Part shown: piece by piece, positions 48,384 through 60,600 of the stretch
How positions within the stretch are numbered: position 1 is the first letter of the stretch
How the letters are laid out: each line of letters begins with the position of its first letter
DNA from: Parascedosporium putredinis
Taxonomy: Eukaryota; Ascomycota; Sordariomycetes; Microascales; Microascaceae
Length of the DNA stretch: 64,000 nucleotides
Direction: 5' to 3'
Assembly: GCA_949357655.1 (NCBI GenBank)
Contig: CASHTG010000001.1
Location: forward strand, 2,046,001 to 2,110,000
Made by a program: the position numbers and the translations under genes
The notes under the pieces: generated by a model
The model's database searches: none
The model's input: the letters and a program-made list of their open reading frames with translations, nothing else
Told to the model about the DNA's origin: nothing

Positions 48384-50462
48384 CTAATCATGCCAAGAGA
48401 TGTAGAGCATGATGCCAGCGCCCAAAGCCACAGCGGTGAACTGGCCCAGGGTCTTCTTTAGCTCCAAGGTCTTGTTGGGTCCAGTCTCAAGCAGTTCGGG
48501 TATGACGGCTACGGTCCCGACGTAGAGGAACGTTCCCGCAGTAAAGGGAGCAACATGTCACCCCAGGTCTATCGAAAAAGTCAGCCCCTGTTAGCTCTCC
48601 AGTTTCCCACACTAGCGCATCCGCGCCATGCACGCGCAATGATTGTTAAGAGACCCTGTTTGCGTGCACTTCCAAGCCTCCTGATCTCTGCACACCCATA
48701 GCCCACAACCCCACAGCCCCCTTTTCAACTCCCCAACCGTGTCCCTCCCTTCATTTCGCGTTTCGCCACCTCATCGGAGCTCATCCACTTCTGGTACCAC
48801 TCGCTCCAGCTCTCTGACACGGGAAGGGAGGTTGTAAGGATGAATAGGCGTGTTGTACAACCTATGCATGGTAGGATGGGATTTCGGGGTGGGCAGGGGC
48901 CTTGCGCGCGCGCATGTAATGATACAGACGTTGCTTGCCCGTCGGAGATAAGAACTTACCAAGCTAGTCCCCCAGATACCCCCAGTCATAGACATATCGC
49001 CGTCGGCATTGCCTCCACCAAACTCCTGAATGCAGATGCCGATGAGGGTGCCGAGAAAGCGCCGATGGCGGTAACGAACTGAGCGCCCATAGCCGCGCGC
49101 TTAGAGAACCCGGACTGGACGAGGAGGGCAAAGTCTCCCACCTCGTGGGGAATCTCGTGGAGGAAGACGGCGAGGGTGGTGCTGGCGCCCACCGTGGGCG
49201 AGGCGTAGAAGCTCGCAGCCATGGCCAGGCCGTCGGTGATGTTGTGGGTGAAATCGGCACTACATCGTGTTGTTAGCCTAACTTGAACGTGATTCTGCTA
49301 TCCACTAGCATCTCCCTCCACGCAATGCGTTTCAATTCCTTTAATGTTACGGACTCCCCTTTTCCGCAACCGTGCTTGCTAGACCAAGAAAAGAGCTCAA
49401 CGGGGTAGGGTATAGAGAGGGGACGTGTAACACATACATGAGGTTGAGGACACCTCCCATTTTCATACTAGGGCTAACCTCTTTGCGCTCGGCAGCGTGG
49501 TCGTGGTCCTTCTCGGCGGCGGCGGTACCCTTCTTGCGCGACTTGGCACCGCCCTTAGCCGCATCCACGGACGACGACGAGGCCGAGGGGGCCACCTCGT
49601 GGCTGTGAGAGTGAGAGTGGCCGTGGCCGTGGTCGTGGCCGGCACCCCCGGTCAGGATGCGCAAGCCCTTATCCATGGCTACAAAGGTCATGAAACCAAC
49701 GAGGATGGCCAGACCGAGCAAGAGGTTCCTATTGGGCTCGACAAGAACAAACTTGACTTTACCGTGCTCTTCCTCGCCGAGAAAGATCTCGGGCAGCAGG
49801 TGGAAAAGCGTGTCTCCCATGAGGCCGCCCACGGCAAAGGCCACCATGATGGTGAGGGACGCCGGGTCGATGTTGGTCGGGCATAGCGCGAGCAGGAAGT
49901 TGGGGGCCCGAGATGTAGAGCGTCGCGAGAAGAGCGTTGACGGCGGGGCTTCCGGGGAAGAGGATCGTGAAGAGGCGCGAAAGAAGGTGGATTGCTCGTG
50001 GCTGTTGGCAGCCCTGTGCGCGTTGAGGTCTTGGACAATGGAGCAGGTCTAGATGGGTTCCGCAAAAGAACGAGAAAGAGCATGCGCGTTAGCCACAGAA
50101 GAAACCAGGTCCGCCCGGGAAGGGGGCGGGGCAAAGCTGCGAAGGGAGAGACCGCTGCGTGGGCGTGGGGAAAGGAGGGTGTGGGGGCGCGCGCCCATCG
50201 ATGACAGCCGGGAGGGTGCACGCGATCTGAGGACCCAGCAGGGTGCTTCCTTTTCTCACCGGCACGGCCACCAGGGTGCTTCCCACTTGGATCGGGGGCG
50301 GAGATGTAGAGATATATAAACCCATACCTGAAGCTTCTCTTCCAAGCCCTCGAGGCTAAGGTTTTCTATCGACGTTACGTTGGGAGCAGCAGCAGCCGCA
50401 GCAAAAGCGACCGCAATTGGCGTGAGCAGGAGCAGCGCCCAGGGAGACCTGAGAGAGACCAT
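48384..50462 (-). CDS. ZIP zinc transporter, KE4/SLC39A7-like
   Basis: This is a membrane zinc transporter of the LIV-1/KE4 subfamily, which usually releases zinc from ER or Golgi into the cytosol. Exons: 50462-50328 (signal peptide), 50048-49438, 49259-48960, 48568-48384. The sequence shows VQDLNAHRA, LCPTNIDPASLTIMVAFAVG, GDTLFHLLPEIFLG, a cytosolic His-rich loop (HDHGHGHSHSHSHE), the metal-binding helices HNITDGLAMAASF and HEIPHEVGDFALLVQSG, and a last exon ending ALGAGIMLYISWHD. Splice phases agree: NLI-ADFTHN and GTSL-TWGDMLLP. Frame breaks lie at GGG 48547-48549, about 49052-49058, GGGGG 49902-49906 (two bases) and about 49976-49983. Five missing bases give exactly 412 codons. YKE4 is the yeast relative. 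Confidence 0.93.
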
Positions 50463-52879
50463 GGCTGCTTAGGAAAACTGGTGATCCTTTGAGATACGCG
50501 CTGGCGGGTTGGCGGTTGGCGACTGGGTCGGCGGCAGATTCGGCGCGCAAAAAAAGAAATGCTTATTTCTTCCAATCGCTTTTTTGCTCTTTCCTTTTGC
50601 CTTCGGCCCCAGGAATACCCTCAAAATGAAGGAGAGAGAGAAGAATTGAGGCCGTCAAAGGGGAGGTGGAGAGGGGGAGGGACGCGAAAAGGGAGAAAAG
50701 GCTCTCGTGTCACTTCCACAAAGTCAGAGGCCGGAATAGGAGACGAACAAGGGGGGAATAGACACGCAAAAAGAAAGAAGAAAAAAGCAGGGCAGCACTG
50801 GGAGCTAGGCGGCCCTGTCAGTGTCAAGCCACATCAATGGATCGAAGCTCATTTTGGCCGATTTGGGGTAAGATAATGTTGGCGCCAATTTCCCCTTGGC
50901 CCACCGATGTCGCAGCCTCCAAAATGCGGGCTCGAATTTGTATGGGCATTGTTGGGCTCAATGGCAAGCAGGTCCATTTCAGCGGATCGATCTATCGATC
51001 TCGTGCCAGAAAGACACGCGACCCATTCAAGGACCCTATCATGGTTATCTATCTCTAGGGCCGTGTTCTATTTTGATCAGCAAAGGGAAAGGAAGCAAGG
51101 GCAGCGTCTGCAATGTCTACGTGTAGCCTCCCACGAATTCATCGATTGCCTTGGTGGTGCAACGATGAGATTCCTCACAGGCACAGACAATAATGATCGA
51201 GGGCCCCCATCGCGAGATGCGGGGAGGTTGAAAGAACAGACATTGATCGTGGGTCCCCTGAGGCTGATTGATAACCGACATTGCCCAACGCGATGCAAGT
51301 GAGAGGCCCAAGCTCGCGGTCCCGATCAATGGAAGCCCTACCCTTATTATCGTCGTTTCTATTTATATTAATACTCGGATCACAAGCTTGTGCCATCCAT
51401 AGAGCTCTGCCACAGCTTCCCGGTTCCCTGGGACGCTTGACCAGGGGTCTTTCTTTTTTACCCGGCAGATCGGGTGATCCCGAACAACTCTCTCCCTCTC
51501 ACGCACACACAGCACGGCTCAGATTAACCCATCATTACTTGTGGTCTGCTGGCTCGCCCTGTCGCATCTTGATCTTTGACGTTGACGCTAACCAGCCTTA
51601 ATTGTCTTCGGCGTAATATCAAGGCAAATATTAACTGAAAACCCGAAACCAGAGGGGAAGATCTTTTTCTTTATATCTAAAGAAGTATCATGAAAAAAAA
51701 ATGAAAAAGAAATGAAAAAGAAGAAAAAAACGGCATCCCGAACTCTCAGGCTACGAAGCATGGCATCTCCCGTAATACAGACTCGATTTTAAGATGAATA
51801 AAGGGAACATTGAATCGTGTTTGTAATATCGCGGTGAGGTCCGTACGGCTGACTCGACCTTATGCCAACCCCTCAGTTGCATCTGAGGGACAAGGCTCTG
51901 TCTCTTCCACGAGAGACTCAATGTCGAGTCTAGCATGCAAACATACGGATAACTCCACTCGGCCATCCGTCATTGCAACTCCCTGCGCGCGAGCTGTGTC
52001 TCTGTACCCATATGCAGCGCCTTCCACCATGTGAGATTGAGAAACTTGGTGAGCCTTGCCGAGATCTATTTGTTGAACCTGTCGCTGCATGGCCACACAA
52101 ACTCCGACAGAACCGGCCGCGGGAAATTGAAACCCTATAGCCTTTACTGTGACCTCTCGCTACCTCAAAATGAAGCAAAGATGAGTCCGGCGAGGTTGTC
52201 TAAAATAGTCTACATGGAGCCACCGACTCATGGTAACGGCATCTCATGTTCCTCACCCGTATCTAAGCCGGAGGTGGATTACATTGTAGGTATTCCATCC
52301 CTCCCTTGCCCGCCCACGCGCGTTCCCGGCATGACTCTCACGCTCAGCGAACAGCGTTCCAGGAGCTGATTTGGCGCGGTTGATACGTCTGTTGGAGGCG
52401 ATCGTCTCCTACAGGTCAAGTGCATCCTACTGTCAGAGGGGCCAAGAGCCAGGTTGCCTGGAGACAATGTCCCCGCTCTTCTAGTCAACTATCTATCTGC
52501 CCTTGAGACCATATCTGATGAGACGCCGACCTGGGGACGCCAAAGTTTCTGGCCAAAGTCCTGTTGGCTCTCTTAACTCCCCATTCTTACCCAGCACATC
52601 CAAAAGGCAACACTCTCACGTATATATCATGGGTCAAGTATAAATTCTCCAGTAAGGACGGGTTTCCCCTATTCTTTTCGGGAAATCTCTTGGTAAATCA
52701 AGTCAACTTACTGGAACTAAGAAGCAAGAAGATGTATTAGTTGGCGGAGGCACAATATGTAGAGGCAGAGTGTGGTAGCTATGGGATGGATAATTCATGA
52801 GAGAAGTTGACGCAAACGGGGCGTCTCCCGACCCTCCTAGGGCAGCCGTGCCCTGAGCGAACTATATAAGGAGGCAACC

Positions 52880-52957
52880 AGACACAGGCAGACAACCAGG
52901 CACAGGCACAGGCACAAACTGGGTACAGACACAGGCACAGGCACAGTCACGGGCACG
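52880..52957. repeat. Imperfect CACAGG hexamer repeat
   Basis: About ten CACAGG/CAGACA-like units occur over 78 bp (cagacacaggcagacaacca and following). It is a minisatellite-like tract in the gene-free stretch upstream of GH17. Confidence 0.8.
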
Positions 52958-55481
52958 GATTGCTGATAAAAAGGCACAGGTAATGGGTAGCACGGGTTGC
53001 GCGGATCTGGTCAAACACTAGTGAGAGCATGTTGCACGCCATACTACAGAGGTCTGGCAATCCGGTTGAAGCCAGGCGCCACACAGGATCCAGATTCAAA
53101 CGACTTGCACTCGTTGGATACCTGGAAACACGCGTGCGATCGCAGCATGGTGGCGTTAGAGCGCCGCGGAACAGAAAGCAACCAGCCACGATTGCGGATA
53201 GTGTCTGTCCCTGTCACTGATTGGCAGGTCTATTTCCTTTGCTCTTCACCAATGCAATTGATCCATCTAGCATGCAGCACATGCAAGGGGACGTTCGTCC
53301 CCTGATCTCCCACCTCAGGATTCTCAAGACTACGTTAGTGGCAGCGCCTCAGCACCTTTTCAAACATCAGGGTCTCAGATCTTTTCACAAGGAATCACAT
53401 GAATACAAACTACAATGGATGATTCTGTGTCAAGCCAAGTACGAGGAGCAGCGGGAAGGGTCCTGTGATCTAATTGCTAGCTCCGGTCCCCCTTATTCTG
53501 CGCCTCCGCCCTCAATCAAGACTCATCAGGAACAAAAGTGGAGAGAGTCGAAGAGGGGAAAGAAAAAGAAAAGGAGAAAATAGAGAACAGTGAAGGCAGC
53601 GGGCGGGCGTGCCTGATGACGCAGAGTGTTGCATTAATGGACTGTATGAATTGTACCCCAGCGGAATTGCAATCGATCAAGGTCGCAAGAAGCTGTTCCA
53701 TTGTTACATTTCCCAAGGAAGGGGGAAGAAATAGATGACGTCGAACCGGATACGAGGTTGTAGAGAATCGAATGTTGAAAGGAGAACACCGAAAAAAATA
53801 TTTCTTCTCTCTTGGGCAGTGGAAATGGTGTAGATTCGATTGTGATTGGTTAGGGCCGCCGGCGACCCATTCCAGGAGCCCACATGCTGGGCCACTGTAC
53901 TCGTCAGCTCGATGCTCGACGATGTTCCAGGCTTCTTTACGTCATGGCTGGCCCAAGTGGAGGAAGCCCCTCGCAACCAGACAGTCACAGCCAGGCAGCA
54001 TCGGAACGAGCAAGCCGGGGTCGGGTTCGGCGGCTAACTGGGAAACACGAATTTGAATAATAACACTCCCTTAACTCTGATGAAGGGACTATGATCCGTG
54101 AGACATCTCCGGTAGTCAGGGAGCTTTAACAAGGAGCATTGACTGAGACAACACACTACAACTGGCCGCCGGGGCTTACTATACCATAGCTCCTCGGGTT
54201 TGCGTGCTCTGCAAGCAGATCCGCCGCCGTCGAGTATCGATCTTCAAGCAGCGGTAGGTGGGGACTCGAGAATGTGGTTGATCAACGCCAAAAACTCCAG
54301 CACAGGTACAGACCTAGCCATCCACCCGGCAGGTATGTTTGCGGCAGAGTGTCTAAGGCTGACACCAGACACACATGCGTCTTCACCCAAATACTGGCAA
54401 AGTCGAAACAAGGGATTCCTCGGACGGGAGTTCGTCTCAGCCCATCTCATGTTCATCTTGCCGTACCGGCCATTTTGTTGAGTCAATAGGTCCAAACTAT
54501 ATCGTAAAATAGAAATATGCAGAGGACCGTAAAAAAACCCTCGTATCGGGTCTGCCTCGCAAACATCAATCCAGTAACGGCAGAAGCGGAAAGAAGGCGC
54601 AACGGGTGTTTGCCACTCTGTGAGTGAACGCTGGGTGGGCTTGGGGGAACGAGTGGATTTGGGCAGGAGCCCTCTTGCCCTCTTGCACGAGCGTGGGCTC
54701 AGCCCAAGTCGGCGTGTCCATGTGGGACCGACAAGTGGAGCCGGAGGCCGTAAACGAGAAGGTGGATCCGGTAGGAGCCATAGAACAAGCAGGAACCGTC
54801 CCCGTCCAGGAAGGAACCCGCCACTGAGTGCCGACTACGACTGTACCATACTTGCATACCCACAACCCACATCATCAATAGTCGCCTTGCTTCGCTTTAA
54901 CCTTGCTTGGGCCATGAATCGATCCATTTTCCGTGATCGATCTGTCGATGGATGGATCCATTCCAATGGATGGATGTATATTCTTGGACACGCTTGCAAC
55001 AGTGAACTTGGAAGCCTTGAATGCGAGAATTTGCCGGCATCTGTGATGTAGTACGTGATCTTCCGGTTCCACGTCCATCTTGGCCACCGTCATCAGTTGA
55101 TGGCCGCAACCTCCCGCCGTAGCATTTTTTTCTCCTAGGTGGCGTAGTAGCCCCGAAATCCAGCTACTTCTTCGTATTCCCCTATCCCACGGATCGCCCT
55201 CTTCGCTCTGCATCCCGGGTCCCTGATGGAGGGCCGAATGCGCTAAAGTGAAACCCGGAACTCTCCTGGTCGACTCGCCTTGACAACCAGCAGCTTTGTA
55301 TCTTCTCCGACTCCCAGGTTGCGAGCTCCGTAACGCTCTAGTCCATTGATTGATCAGCTTCCAGGCCGATCCACCTCTCTAGCTCCTGACGTTGTACCTC
55401 CAACCAGAGCGGCTGTTGCTATTTTAGTTCTATCCTACCCACTCCGAGGACATACGCACACCCTCCATCTTAGCCATTACG

Positions 55482-55519
<38 letters not shown>
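55482..55519. repeat. (CA)n(TA)n microsatellite in the GH17 promoter
   Basis: About eight CA repeats run directly into about eleven TA repeats, ending about 130 bp before the GH17 start codon. The TA part could serve as a TATA-like element, so length changes could affect expression. Confidence 0.85.
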
Positions 55520-55651
55520 GTCCAACCCGGTTCAGTCGCTCTCCCCATTCGACTGGAAGATTCAGATCTCCATACCCTCACGCCACACCTTACTCTCGTT
55601 TGGGATTTCTCGTTTAGATCAAACTCCTCTCTGAGATAACCACCTTCTACA

Positions 55652-57097
55652 ATGCCTTCAGTAACGAACGCTTTGGTTCTGGCAGCCATGACCACGGTTG
55701 CCAGTGCTGCTTACCAAGGCTTCAACTATGGAAACACATTTACCACCGGTCAGATCAAGGTCCAGTCTGATTATGAGGCCGAATTCAAGGCTGCCCAAGA
55801 CCTCGCCGGAACCGACGGTGCCTTCAACAGCGCTCGTATCTACACCATGATCGTATGCTATTCCTGCTCATCCCCTTTTGTGACTGACTTAGGGGAGAAT
55901 GCTAACACTCACGCAGCAAGGAGGAACCCAAAACGACCCTATTCAGGCTATCCCCGCCGCCATCAGCACCAAGACTAGCCTTCTTCTTGGTCTCTGGGCT
56001 TCTGCTGGCCAAGACACTTTCAACAACGAGCTTGCCGCCCTGAAGCGTACCATTGACCAGTACGGTAGCGAACTCTCTGGACTAGTTGCTGGCATCTCTG
56101 TCGGTAGCGAGGATCTCTATCGCAACTCCCCGACCGGCATCGCTAACAAGGAGTACGCCGGCGCTAACCCCGACACCCTCGTCGATTATATCAACTCGGT
56201 CCGCGATCTGATTGCCGGCACCTCGCTCGCTGATGCCAAGATCGGCCATGTCGACACCTGGACTGCCTTTGTCAATGGCTCCAATCAGGCCGTCATTGAC
56301 GCCTGCGACTGGCTTGGCTTCGATGGCTATCCCTATTTCGAAGATACCCATGCCAACGACATTTCGAACTCGGCTGCTCTCTTCAACGACGCCTTCTCCG
56401 CTACCAAGGCTGCTGCCGGCGGCAAGGAGGTTTGGATCACCGAGACCGGCTGGCCCGTGAGTGGAAAGGATTTTGGTGATGCCGTTGCCTCGGTCGAGAA
56501 CGCTGAGGCCTACTGGAAGGATGTCGGTTGCTCCTTGTTTGGCGCCACCAACGTCTGGTGGTACACCCTTCGCGATGCCGCTCCCGATACTCCTAACCCC
56601 AGCTTTGGTATCCTCCAGGACCTGAACGGCCAGCCCCTCCATGACCTATCTTGTGATGGATCCTCGTAAGTCGACATGCACCGTGTCCATCATTAGTAAT
56701 TGTTTATCCCATGCTAACAAAACTTTTCAGTTCCGGTCGTGGAAACGGTACTGCTTCGTCCACTGGTTCCGGCGGCACCGCCGTAAACACCCCTACCCCC
56801 ACGGGCGGTAGCGGCTCCGGCTCCGGTAACGCGCCCTATGGAAATGGTACCGACACCGTACTTCCCACTGGAACCGGTAGCAGCGGTTCGGGTTCGGGTT
56901 CCGGCTCTGGCTCTGGCTCTGGCTCCGGCTCTGGTTCAGGCTCTGGTTCAGGCTCCGAAGCTCGCCCTAGCTCTGGCTCCGGCTCCGGCTCGACCTCCGA
57001 AGACGCCAATACCGTTTCTGGCTCAAGCGGATTGACCAGGCTTGATTCCATTGCTGCTAGCGTGATCGCTCTCGTTGCCGCAGTTCTTATTCTTTAA
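55652..57097 (+). CDS. GPI-anchored GH17 beta-1,3-glucanase/glucanosyltransferase
   Basis: This is a cell-wall enzyme acting on beta-1,3-glucan at the outer face of the plasma membrane and wall. Exons 55652-55852, 55917-56665 and 56731-57097 give exactly 439 codons (438 residues) with no frame problem. A signal peptide covers about residues 1-19 (ALVLAAMTTVASA). The catalytic pair is E132 in ISVGSED (acid/base) and E243 in WITETGWP (nucleophile). Other landmarks are FNYGNTF, ARIYTMIQGGTQ and GFDGYPYFED. After SCDGSS comes a Ser/Gly/Thr-rich stalk of about 120 residues. A hydrophobic tail (SIAASVIALVAAVLIL) with no charged residues after it indicates a GPI anchor signal. The first intron has a CTAAC branch and a CGCAG acceptor. 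It converges with TSC1, 595 bp away. Confidence 0.95.
56883..56957 (+). repeat. Ser-Gly coding minisatellite in the GH17 stalk
   Basis: Repeats of TCNGGN/GGCTCT encode an uninterrupted run of alternating Gly and Ser (about twelve pairs) in the extracellular stalk. Such tracts are prone to length change and are likely O-mannosylated. The opposite strand is also open and would encode Glu-Pro repeats, but nothing supports its use. Confidence 0.85.
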
Positions 57098-57692
57098 AAT
57101 CGGCAATCTCTTGCCCCCGACTTGACCCACAGACTCATGATCTAATGTTTCCTTTTTGCCCACTTCATCTCTTTTTCATTTGAATTTCTCATTTGAAAAA
57201 ATTGTACATATGAATCTAGATCACCGGCACTAATATCGTCGCCGTAGCTTACGGAATGGAGTTATCTTTTCTTTTTTCCACCTTCATGTTATTCAAGGGC
57301 GAGAGCGGACGGCGCCTCTTCGCATAGGGTCTGGACAGAGGGCTGTTTTGATGTTGTACACATTCATAAAACCTACAGTCCATTCATAGATGGTCACAAT
57401 TAAAATTTTTAAAAGCTATCGTGTTGGTGGCAGGGCACTTTGCTTCGAGAAGAAGGTTTGTAATGTCGTAATTCTCGTTGTTGTGGCTTTGCAGCCATAT
57501 ACTATTTTTCTTGGGTTATTAAAATCATAAATACCATGCTACCATTACAACCCTCAACTTGTCCATCTTAAAGTCCTGTTTGTCCTGGTTTGCGAAAAAG
57601 AAATTCCTTGTGTCTTCGAAACGTGAATGGTGCCCCGCCCCGTGGGCTTGAATAGCGGTGATCCAGAAATGCGTCACCGTGAGCCGGGGATC
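57098..57692. other. Convergent intergenic region
   Basis: The 3' flanks of GH17 (+) and TSC1 (-) lie here. I see no gene. Confidence 0.7.
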
Positions 57693-60600
57693 CTAGCCCA
57701 CAAAGTTTCTAATCCCTCGTAGCCCGCTGGTCTTTTTGTCCTTCTTGTCGCCGTCCGGCGTCTTTTTATCCTTGCTGTCCTTGCGTATACGGTTCTGAAC
57801 GCCACCTAAGGCCGGGAAGGGACACGAGTTAACACACAGATTCGCTCTGTACTCTCTGCTCGTCCGCCCCCTCTACTTCCTGGTTTGTTCGTTTTTTCCC
57901 CTTCATTCACCTCAAGGCTGCCGCCGCTTTAGGGATGCAGACTTACCTCTGCCGTGGAACCTAGGTTCCGGACTCTGGGACATGACGGGAAGCGGCACGC
58001 CGCCCTCCGTTAAAGGCGCCGGGCTGTTGGAGCGGAAGGCGGGGCCGGCAGCTCCCGTCGTCCCGCTAAAGGATGGCGTATCGGGGTTGGAGAATACGCG
58101 CTGGACGCGAGTGCGCGGGCGGGGCGGGCTCGAGGCTGGAGGTGGGGAGCTGTCGCCTTCTTCGTCGGACCACATACCCGTCTCCCGGACTGGCTGGGCG
58201 GGACGGGTGGGGGTATCGCATCGCATATCGAGCAGAGACGATTGCAATGTTGTGTATTTGCGGGTAAGGAGGTTGTGCTGCTTCTGGAGCTCGGCCTGCT
58301 TGGCACGGCTCGCGGCGAGCGCTCTCGAACGCGCTGTTGATGACAGCGGAGGCGGGTGAAATGACCGCTTTGTCGGCCCCAAGCCGACCTTCGCGGAGCT
58401 CGACAAGACGGGACTTGAGCACGACGATTTGGGACTCGTAGAGCTGCTTGACCTGATCTAGGGCGTGGTCCTGGGCCGCGAGCTTTTGGTTGAGAATCTC
58501 TACCTGGCCTTCGGCGTTGGAAGCGGTTTCGACAGCGCGCTTCATCTCCGTCTCCTTGCCCTGGAAGTCGCGTTCGACAAGGGTCAGCCGCGCGACCTCA
58601 GCCTTGAGCCGGTCTATCTCGGTCTTGTCGAGCTCGTGCGACTGCGAGCTTTGTTTCCAGCCGAGCTCACGCACCTCATACTCACGCACCAAGGTCTTGA
58701 GCTGATCGCACTCAGCCCGGGCCGACGCAAGGTCACGCTCCAGCTCTTCTATCGTCGACTTGGTACGTTTAGCCTCTTCGCGTAGCGTCTTGAGCTTGGC
58801 GGACAGGTCTGCCTCCCACTTCTTGGCCATGGTTCGGCTCTTCTCCGACTCCCTCCGCACCTGAATCTCAGCCTTTTTGGCTTCCTCGGACGAATTCTTG
58901 AGGTTTCGGTTGGCGATAATGAGGTTCTGCAGCTCAGCTTCGGAGGCAGCCTCCTTCATCTGTCGGCGTCTCAGTTCGGCCATGTGAGCCATGTGCTGTT
59001 GCTTTAGATACCGCTCAAATGCAAGGTCATTCTGCAGCAAGAGAACCTGGCGGCGCAGCTGCGAGACCTGCGCGTTGGGATCACCGGCCAGGGCAAGGAA
59101 GTTTGGTGTGGGCCCCCGAGGTGCAGGGGGTTATAGGCGGTGGGGCGGTGTCCGGTACCATTGCCCGCTGGCTGAGCGAGAGCGAGGGCACGCTATCGCT
59201 TGCGAGCGTCTCACTTGCATCGGAGCTCCGCGTAACAAGGTGTGAAGCACCCGGGATGCCTAGATGGGGTGGCAGGGTTGGACTGTCTCCACTGAGGCTC
59301 CGATGTCGCACGTTGTCGGCCTCGCGTTGCGACGGTTGGCTTGACAGCGAGCTGTGACGGTCGGCCGCCAACACGCTACTCGCGGACGATTCCACGGCAT
59401 CGCTAGCCCCTCGATAGCCGAGGATACCGCTATCCAGAGTGTCCCTAGCATTTCCTTCCCTAGAGAAAAGGCTTGAGGTTCGGAGGGCTGAAGGCGGGCC
59501 GGTGGCTATCTCGTGCACAGGGGGTCCGCCATGACGCAAAGAGCTGCGCACTCTGCCACTACTTCAGCGGGTTCGCTCGACTGCCAGCGCCCATGGTCGG
59601 ACTTTTCGGACTCGATGGTGAGATTATAGAAGTTGGGGTGGAGCAAATGGCCTCGACGAAATTCCTCAGACTGGTGTCTAATTTCACTAGGTTGAACCTC
59701 GACGGCATCCGCATTGGGGGCATTCGCATGCCTCAAGTAGCGATGCGGTTTTCTTATATAGTCCATCAGGTTGATGGGGTACAAGCCGTAAAGAATGGTG
59801 AAGTAGGTCCTCAACTGTGGTACATGGTTGCCATCCAGATCCGAGGAATAGTGGGACCTTTCCCAGCCAGCGGGGTCAGTGAACGGTTTTCGACTGAGAT
59901 GCTCACCAGGAAAGCCTGGAGCGGTGGACCGTTCTCGGTGCCAGAATAAGAGCCTGGCATATATATTGAAAAGGGTGGGCAGGTGCGGGACGAGGGAGCT
60001 CGGCATGTGAGGGAGCAGCATCGTTAAAGCCGTAAGGGTTGCGGAGACCACGGTGGTGGAGGTGTCGAGCTGAAGGCATTTCAAAAGACTATTGAAAAGC
60101 GGGGTCTGCAACACTTGATACAAGTGAGGCGGCTGGCGCTCAATAAAGTCGCAAAGAAGGGTGGCGGCCTTGATCCTATACTCTGCCTTGACGAAAAACT
60201 TGTTGAGGATAGTGAGGAAATCCTAGTTTGGGCATCCATTCATCAGCGATGTTCAGTAATATGGGCCAACGGTGCACGCTTCCCCGCCTACCTTTGGTTT
60301 CCTTTTGCCGTAGAATACCAGCGACTCTCGCGCGGACCTCTCGAGGGGCTCAGCATTTTTCTTGGAGGGGCCAGCCTGATAGGTGTCGATCCAGACTCGG
60401 AGCAAGCGTTCTGCATAAGGGTTGAGGACCGCCTCCATTCCTCCATCCCCTGATCCAACATCGTCAAGGGCCAAGAGATCTCGCACGGCCGATGAGCTTT
60501 CCGCCATCAAACCCCTTTCGCTAGAAAAGTGCTCCTCGACCTTGTCCTTGAGCAAGTCCCACCATTGTAGTATGCGCGCGGGGGTTTTGATAATGGGTAC

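Larger units (their letters stand above)
50463..55651. other. 5.2-kb stretch without a supportable protein gene
   Basis: This lies between the divergent ZIP and GH17 genes. Frames are short and have no recognisable domain. It contains purine-rich sequence at 50620-50790 and 51690-51735, a CACAGG-type repeat at 52880-52957 just after a TATA-like word (ctatataagg, 52862), an ATGGATGGAT patch at about 54947-54977 and an (AC)n(AT)n run next to GH17. Long upstream regulatory DNA for GH17 or unannotated non-coding transcripts are possible. Confidence 0.6.

Noticed and set aside
56836..57051. Antisense open frame of Glu-Pro repeats inside GH17
   Set aside because: It is a shadow of the Ser-Gly coding repeat on the other strand.
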